Source of the DNA: DATLBY01 sp035526665
GTDB lineage: Bacteria > Acidobacteriota > Terriglobia > Bryobacterales > Bryobacteraceae
Length of the DNA: 20,151 nucleotides
Assembly (NCBI GenBank): GCA_035526665.1
Contig: DATLBY010000380.1
Span: 1 to 20,151, forward strand
Reading direction: 5' to 3'
Part shown: one piece after another, positions 15,352 to 20,151 of the stretch
Layout of the letters: each line of letters opens with the position of its first letter
How positions within the stretch are numbered: position 1 is the first letter of the stretch
Notes under the pieces: generated by a model
Database searches by the model: none
Seen by the model: only the letters and a program-made list of their open reading frames with translations
What the model was told of the DNA's origin: nothing
Made by a program: the position numbers and the translations under genes

Positions 15352-16782
15352 ATGTTCAACCAACTACAGGACCGTCTTAGCCTTCCTTATGCAGAACTGG
15401 AAGAGCTGAATTTGAAGGCCAAAGAGCAACGCAAAAACCGTGTTGCACTGGATAAAATTCAGGAAGACCGCCTCAAGTACCTGACGGATGAAAAGCGCGT
15501 AAAGGCCGTAACGCTGCTGTTCAGCGACCTCGAGGGCCGGCTGCACATGCTCGATTACGACAAAAAGTTCCTGGTCAAGAGCTGGGACAACCTCACATTC
15601 GATGGCTCGTCTATCCGGGGTTTCACCGCGCAACGGGAAAGCGATCTGCGGCTTGGCATCGACTGGGGCGCATTTTACTGGGCTCCTTCCGATGTTTTTG
15701 GCACCGGCAAAGTGCTGGTTTTCGGTGAGGTAATCGACAAGGACGGATCCCCCTATAGTGCGGACATACGCGGAGTTTTGAAGGCGTACGCACAGGATGT
15801 GTATAAGAAGAACGGCTTCACTTTGAATGCCGCTAATGAGATTGAGGGCTTCCTCTTCAAGGGCGCGGATGCCGAGCGCGGCTATCATGACACGGGATCT
15901 TTTGAGTACGTCAATACCGGCGGCTACTATCATTCGCTTCCCGGCGACCCGCTGCGCGAGTTCATTGACACGGCGGCCGAAGTGCAGCGCGCCATGGGCT
16001 TTGAAAATGAAAAGGACCACCCGGAAGTCGCCCCGTCTCAGTTCGAAATCAACTACAGCTATGCCGAAGTGGTGGCCGCGGCCGACCAAATTCAGCTCTA
16101 TAAACTGATCTGCCGTCAGGTCGCCACCCGTATGGGACTCACGGCCTGCTTCTTGCCGAAACCGGTGGTTGGCGTGAACGGCAACGGGATGCACACCAAC
16201 GTCTCGATCACCAAGGACGGCAAAAACATATTCTGGGATCCCAAGGGCGAAGAGAAGATGAGCGGCTGCGCCTGGGAGTTCGTGGATCGCATTCTCTCGC
16301 ACGGCAACGATATCTGCCTGCTGCTGAATGCGAGTGTCAACGCGTATCGCCGTCTCGATCCGCACTTTGAAGCGCCAAATCAGATTAAGGCTTCGGCCGT
16401 GGACCGCGGCTCCATGGTCCGCATTCCGATCGGCAACGAGCGCAGCTCGCGCGTGGAAGTTCGCTCGGTTGCTCCCGACGCCAACCCGTACATGGTGCTG
16501 CTGTCGGTATTCCGCACCGGGATCGATGGTGGTATCGCTGACGTGAAAAATATCCGTTCCGCGGATCGCTACCTGCCCGACAATATCTACGATGCGCTGG
16601 AGAATTTCAGGAACGCGGAGTGGACCACCACGCTCCTCGGCGAAGACGTGAAGAAGCGTTATGCCGACCTGAAACAGGCGTCCGCCGACCGCTGCCCCCG
16701 GCTGCTTGGCACCTACGTCAAGACGCCGGAAGTCCAGTACCATCACGAGGTTTACAATCAGTTCCTTTGGAATCGCTTCTAA
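15352..16782 (+). CDS. glnA: Glutamine synthetase, type I-like variant
   Basis: 476 residues. It makes glutamine from glutamate, ammonia and ATP in the cytoplasm. An N-terminal helical, charged extension of roughly 45 residues precedes the beta-grasp domain. Family motifs are FDGSSIRGF (83-91), the metal-ligand pair E163 and E165 (EIE), E225 and E232 (EVAPSQFE), M280-H281 in NGNGMHTN, RIPIGNERSSRVEVRS (E369, R371) and NPYMVLL. All metal-binding Glu and the His of the n2 site are therefore present. Two motif positions differ from common GSI enzymes: QFE replaces the usual QHE or QNE, and MHTN replaces MHxH. Tyr413 in NIYD sits where the adenylylated Tyr of GSI lies, but the following LPPEE context is absent, so adenylylation control is doubtful. 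The gene stands alone, with no adjacent glnB, and ends in a strong terminator. Confidence 0.92.
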   Translation: MFNQLQDRLSLPYAELEELNLKAKEQRKNRVALDKIQEDRLKYLTDEKRVKAVTLLFSDLEGRLHMLDYDKKFLVKSWDNLTFDGSSIRGFTAQRESDLRLGIDWGAFYWAPSDVFGTGKVLVFGEVIDKDGSPYSADIRGVLKAYAQDVYKKNGFTLNAANEIEGFLFKGADAERGYHDTGSFEYVNTGGYYHSLPGDPLREFIDTAAEVQRAMGFENEKDHPEVAPSQFEINYSYAEVVAAADQIQLYKLICRQVATRMGLTACFLPKPVVGVNGNGMHTNVSITKDGKNIFWDPKGEEKMSGCAWEFVDRILSHGNDICLLLNASVNAYRRLDPHFEAPNQIKASAVDRGSMVRIPIGNERSSRVEVRSVAPDANPYMVLLSVFRTGIDGGIADVKNIRSADRYLPDNIYDALENFRNAEWTTTLLGEDVKKRYADLKQASADRCPRLLGTYVKTPEVQYHHEVYNQFLWNRF

Positions 16783-16790
16783 CTTGTAAG

Positions 16791-16825
16791 GGGACCCCGG
16801 CGTCCGCTGGGGTCTTTCTCCTTCC
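16791..16825 (+). terminator. Intrinsic terminator of glnA
   Basis: GACCCCGGC (16793-16801) pairs with GCTGGGGTC (16806-16814) through nine pairs, including one G-U, around the loop GTCC. A pyrimidine tail (TTTCTCCTTCC) follows. It begins 10 bp after the glnA stop codon and separates glnA from the second receptor. Confidence 0.85.
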
Positions 16826-16888
16826 TCCGCCCGGCTTTCATTGTTCTGCAACCTGATTGTGGTAGCTTAAGGCACATAAGGGGTGGAC

Positions 16889-19800
16889 ATGAAAATCCTC
16901 GTTCGATTTCTACTCGCCGCTGTACTCTCCGTTACCGTTACGCTGGCTCAGTTCGATACCGCTGAGGTTCTGGGAACCGTACGCGACAGCTCCGGCGGAA
17001 TCCTTCCGAAAGCCGCCGTCACGCTGACGAATCTCGATACCAACATTCAGCTGAAGACGGCCACGGACGAGAACGGAAACTACAATTTCTTCAACGTAAA
17101 GAGCGGCCGCTACGCCATCACGGCGGAGCTCGCCGGTTTTACGAAGTTCTCGACAACCGATGTGGTTGTCAACGTGAATGCCCGGCAGCGCGTCGACATC
17201 AACCTGCAAGTCGGCGCCATGACTGAGACCATATCGGTCAGCGGCGCTGCCAGTGCGCTGGAGACCGATACCAGTGAACATGGACAGGTAATCAACACGC
17301 AGCAGATCGTCGAGCTGCCGCTCAATGGCCGGAACTATTCCGATCTCGCTCTGCTCACCACCAACGTCCACCGCTCTCCGCTTGCCACCTCGCCGACGCC
17401 CCGCGAAGGCGCGTTCAACGTGAACGGAATGCGCAGTACCTACAACAATTTCATGCTCGACGGTGTCGACAACAACGCCTATGGCACCAGCAACCAGGGC
17501 TTCGCCAACCAGGTCTCGCAGCCCTCGCCTGACGCCGTGGCCGAATTTAAGGTGATTACCAATAACTACAGCGCGGAATACGGGCGTGCCGGAGGTGCCG
17601 TCATCAACGTCGCCACTCGCACCGGCACGAACCAGTTTCACGGTACCGTTTACGAGTTCCTGCGCAACACCAGGCTGAACGCGATCGGGTACATCTTTGG
17701 GCAGCGGCCCGCAACCTTCCAAAAGCCGACTCTGCAGCGCAATCAGTTTGGCGCGACTATCGGAGGCCCGCTGATCAAAGACCGTGTGTTTTTCTTCGGA
17801 GATTATGAAGGGTTCCGCGAGCTGGCGAAAACGCTGAGTTTTGCCAGTATTCCATCGCTGTCTGACCGGGCCGGTATTCTCCCTGTCGCCGTTGTGAACC
17901 CACTCACCGGGAAAATCTATCCGGCGAATACAGCGATTCCGGCGGCCGACGTTTCTGCATTTGCTCTGAAGGTCCTCAACGAACTTCCCGGTCCGACCGG
18001 TCCCGGCCGGTCTAATAATTTTCAGCAGTCGCGCCTGGATCGTAACTATAACGACAAATTCGACGGCCGCATTGACGGCCAGATCAACTCCCGTATGACG
18101 AGCTTCTTCCGCGTGAGCCAGCGGAAGCTGAACGTATTCAACCAGCCCGACATTACCGGGCCGTCCGGTGGCGGTGGGAACGGCTTTACCCGAGTGCTCA
18201 ACCAGGCGGCGGCGCTGGCATATACCTGGACGGTGACGCCGAGTTCGATCCTCGAAGCCCGTTTGGGAGTATCCCGGACCAATGCCGGAAAGCAGCCGCC
18301 ATTCCTGGGCGGTCCCAGCATGCTGGCAGCCTACGGCATTACCGGTCTCTCCACCAGCCCGCAGCTGACCGGCGGCTTGACCGCGCAGAACCTGAACGGT
18401 TTTTCCGGACTCGGGCGGCAGGCCACCAATCCACAGTTTCAGAATCCATTGCTGTGGGATCCGAAAGTGAACTACTCCTGGATCGTGGGGCGGCACGCGT
18501 TGAAGACGGGATACGAATTTCAAACGATCCGCACGCAAGTGATGGATATCAACCCGCTCTACGGACGCGATACCTACAATGGCGGCTTCACCAGAACGTC
18601 GGGCGGACCGGCCGACGCGGCCAGCTATGGGTTAGCCGATTTCCTGTTTGGCCTGCGCAGCCAGTACGCTCTGGCCAACTACGTGGTGGGGAACTACCGG
18701 CAGCATCAGCACTTCCTATACCTGCAGGATGATTTCCGCGTGAGTTCCAAGCTCACTTTGAACATGGGACTGCGTTGGGAATATGCGACGCCGCGCTGGG
18801 ATCGGGATAATAACCTGACGAACTTCGACCCCGCCACCAACAAGTTGATTCAGGCGAAGGACGGCGGCATTGCCGATCGAGCCCTAGTGAATCCGGACTA
18901 CAAAAATTTCGGGCCCCGCATTGGACTTGCCTATAGCCTCACGCCGAAGACGGTTTTTCGCAGCGGCTACGGTATCAGCTATGTCCACAATAATCGTGTC
19001 GGGAGTGCGGACCTTCTCGGGATCAATGGACCGCAAGTGGTGATCGCAACCATCGATCAGACGGCCCTGCTGGGCAACGGGCAGGTGAACCCCAACTTCC
19101 GCACCACCCAGCAGGGTTATCCCGCGGGATTGACGGACCCTTCTAACTTCAACCCAATCCTCTCGAACATCGCCTACATTCCGAGGGACTTGAAGTGGCC
19201 GTACGTGCAAACGTGGTTCTTTGCCGTGCAGCAGGAAGTGGCAAAAAATACTGTTGTCGAGCTTGCCTACACCGGCAACCACAGTCTGCGCCTGCCCATC
19301 GTCGCGGATTACAATCAGGCTCTTCCAAACCAGCCCGGGGGCAGCCTCGGTATCCAGGCACGCCGGCCGAACCAGGCCTTTGGCCCCATCACATGGTTTA
19401 ACCCGGCAGGCTCTGGAACCTACAACGGACTATCCGTCAAGCTCGAGCGCCGGTTCTCCGCGGGCTTCTATTTCCTGAATTCCTTCACGTGGTCCAAAGC
19501 ACTCGGCACATCGGAACAGCAACTGGAAACTCCCGCCGGCGTTACCGTTGCCAATCCGCAAAACGTGCGCAATCTTAAGCTGGAGCGCGGGCCATCCAGC
19601 TACGATGTGAAATTTATAAACGTGACCAGTGTGGTTTACCAACTGCCGTTCGGAAAAGGCCGGCGATTCGGCTCCTCAATGCCCGGTGTAGTGGATGCGG
19701 TTCTTGGCGGCTGGGAACTCACCGGTATCAACACGGCGAATACAGGCGAGCCCGTTAACGTGATCTTCAACCCGAGTTCCACCATCGACAACACAGGCCG

Positions 19801-20151
19801 CATTAGCGATTTCCGTGGGGCAACTACCTTCCGCCCCAATCTGACGGGCGATCCCGCGGGTTCAAGCGGCCCCGCAATGCTGGATAATTATTTCAACAAG
19901 GCGGCCTTCGGGCTCCCCGGCGTGGATCAGCCCTACGGGAACCTGTCGCGGAACGCGTTCCGCGGAGCCAACTTCGAGCAATGGGATCTTGGCGTCAATA
20001 AGAACTTCAAGATTCATGAGAGCGTCGCGCTGCAGTTCCGCTCGGAGTTTTTCAATGTGCTGAATCACACGAACTTCCGGCCGCCGGAACCGAACTTTTC
20101 CTCCGCGGCATTTGGAACTATCCGCAGCACCTACATTCCGCGACAGATTCA
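16889..20151 (+). CDS. TonB-dependent receptor, Oar-like, 3' end beyond the window
   Basis: The frame is open from the ATG at 16889 to the window edge, giving at least 1087 residues. AAGGGG at 16878-16883 is the ribosome binding site. The signal peptide MKILVRFLLAAVLSVTVTLA precedes QFDTAE. A carboxypeptidase-regulatory-like domain follows at about 25-105 (GTVRDSSGGILPKAAVTLTN), then the plug with ELPLNGRNYSDLALLTTNV from residue 142 and MLDGVDNNAYGTSNQG. Barrel landmarks are RTGTNQFHGTVYEFLRNTR, RNQFGATIGGPLIKDRVFFF and YLQDDFRVSSKLTLNMGLRW. FRSEFFNVLNHTNFRPP close to the edge is the usual near-C-terminal signature, so only a few dozen residues should be missing. It is a paralogue of the receptor at 3360 with the same architecture but a different barrel. 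The substrate is unknown. Confidence 0.93.
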   Translation, partial: MKILVRFLLAAVLSVTVTLAQFDTAEVLGTVRDSSGGILPKAAVTLTNLDTNIQLKTATDENGNYNFFNVKSGRYAITAELAGFTKFSTTDVVVNVNARQRVDINLQVGAMTETISVSGAASALETDTSEHGQVINTQQIVELPLNGRNYSDLALLTTNVHRSPLATSPTPREGAFNVNGMRSTYNNFMLDGVDNNAYGTSNQGFANQVSQPSPDAVAEFKVITNNYSAEYGRAGGAVINVATRTGTNQFHGTVYEFLRNTRLNAIGYIFGQRPATFQKPTLQRNQFGATIGGPLIKDRVFFFGDYEGFRELAKTLSFASIPSLSDRAGILPVAVVNPLTGKIYPANTAIPAADVSAFALKVLNELPGPTGPGRSNNFQQSRLDRNYNDKFDGRIDGQINSRMTSFFRVSQRKLNVFNQPDITGPSGGGGNGFTRVLNQAAALAYTWTVTPSSILEARLGVSRTNAGKQPPFLGGPSMLAAYGITGLSTSPQLTGGLTAQNLNGFSGLGRQATNPQFQNPLLWDPKVNYSWIVGRHALKTGYEFQTIRTQVMDINPLYGRDTYNGGFTRTSGGPADAASYGLADFLFGLRSQYALANYVVGNYRQHQHFLYLQDDFRVSSKLTLNMGLRWEYATPRWDRDNNLTNFDPATNKLIQAKDGGIADRALVNPDYKNFGPRIGLAYSLTPKTVFRSGYGISYVHNNRVGSADLLGINGPQVVIATIDQTALLGNGQVNPNFRTTQQGYPAGLTDPSNFNPILSNIAYIPRDLKWPYVQTWFFAVQQEVAKNTVVELAYTGNHSLRLPIVADYNQALPNQPGGSLGIQARRPNQAFGPITWFNPAGSGTYNGLSVKLERRFSAGFYFLNSFTWSKALGTSEQQLETPAGVTVANPQNVRNLKLERGPSSYDVKFINVTSVVYQLPFGKGRRFGSSMPGVVDAVLGGWELTGINTANTGEPVNVIFNPSSTIDNTGRISDFRGATTFRPNLTGDPAGSSGPAMLDNYFNKAAFGLPGVDQPYGNLSRNAFRGANFEQWDLGVNKNFKIHESVALQFRSEFFNVLNHTNFRPPEPNFSSAAFGTIRSTYIPRQI

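Noticed and set aside
15364..16851. Long open frame of 495 codons on the minus strand opposite glnA
   Set aside because: It is the antisense shadow of a clearly conserved glutamine synthetase in GC-rich DNA. It has no recognisable domain and no ribosome binding site.
16910..18538. Open frame of 542 codons on the minus strand opposite the second receptor
   Set aside because: The plus strand encodes an intact Oar-like receptor with conserved motifs throughout. The minus frame is low-complexity antisense translation.
1..20151. CRISPR array, insertion sequence, integrase, toxin-antitoxin or defence system
   Set aside because: No spaced short repeats, transposase or recombinase motifs, or paired small toxin-type genes were seen on either strand. 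The only mobile-element footprint is the tRNA repeat.

Overview
The window looks like chromosomal DNA from an acidobacterium, most likely the Solibacter/Bryobacter side of Acidobacteriota. This is inferred from gene content, not from a marker-gene comparison. The pointers are two very large Oar-like TonB-dependent receptors with an N-terminal carboxypeptidase-regulatory domain and the ELPLNGRN plug motif, a PSD1(DUF1553)/DUF1501 gene pair, an exported Gfo/Idh oxidoreductase, and GC-rich coding sequence. Nearly all of the window is coding and most genes are intact. The first gene is cut by the left edge and the last by the right edge.

Layout. 1-2828: the 3' part of a PSD1/DUF1553 gene followed by a DUF1501 gene, forming one operon. 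2829-3359: a non-coding stretch, richer in A+T in its middle, that begins with a 58-bp copy of the 3' half of a tRNA-Ser. 3360-7976: an operon of a TonB-dependent receptor and a secreted TPR protein. 8037-8126: an intact tRNA-Ser(CGA) on the minus strand. Its 3' half is the sequence repeated at 2854-2911, so the receptor/TPR pair sits between direct repeats like the cargo of an element integrated into the tRNA gene, although no integrase is visible. 8152-9087 (minus): exported Gfo/Idh oxidoreductase. 9114-11756: recG and rsmD, 3 bp apart. 11768-12376 (minus): ribA, convergent with rsmD. 12412-14409: a LytS-type sensor histidine kinase and a class I methyltransferase, divergent from ribA across a very compact shared control region. 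14557-15126: an exported Sel1-repeat protein. 15352-16782: a type I glutamine synthetase variant with a clear intrinsic terminator. 16889 to the end: a second Oar-like receptor.

How the genes relate. The housekeeping block (tRNA, recG, rsmD, ribA, glnA) is interleaved with surface and uptake genes (two receptors, TPR and Sel1 proteins, PSD1/DUF1501), which is typical of acidobacteria with many paralogous receptors for polymer use. The most notable observations are the tRNA-bounded receptor/TPR module, the ribA/kinase divergent promoter with an ATTATAAT palindrome inside an inverted repeat, and the fact that four of the five predicted Sec signal peptides would leave glutamine as the first mature residue. 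I found no CRISPR array, insertion sequence, defence system or biosynthetic cluster.
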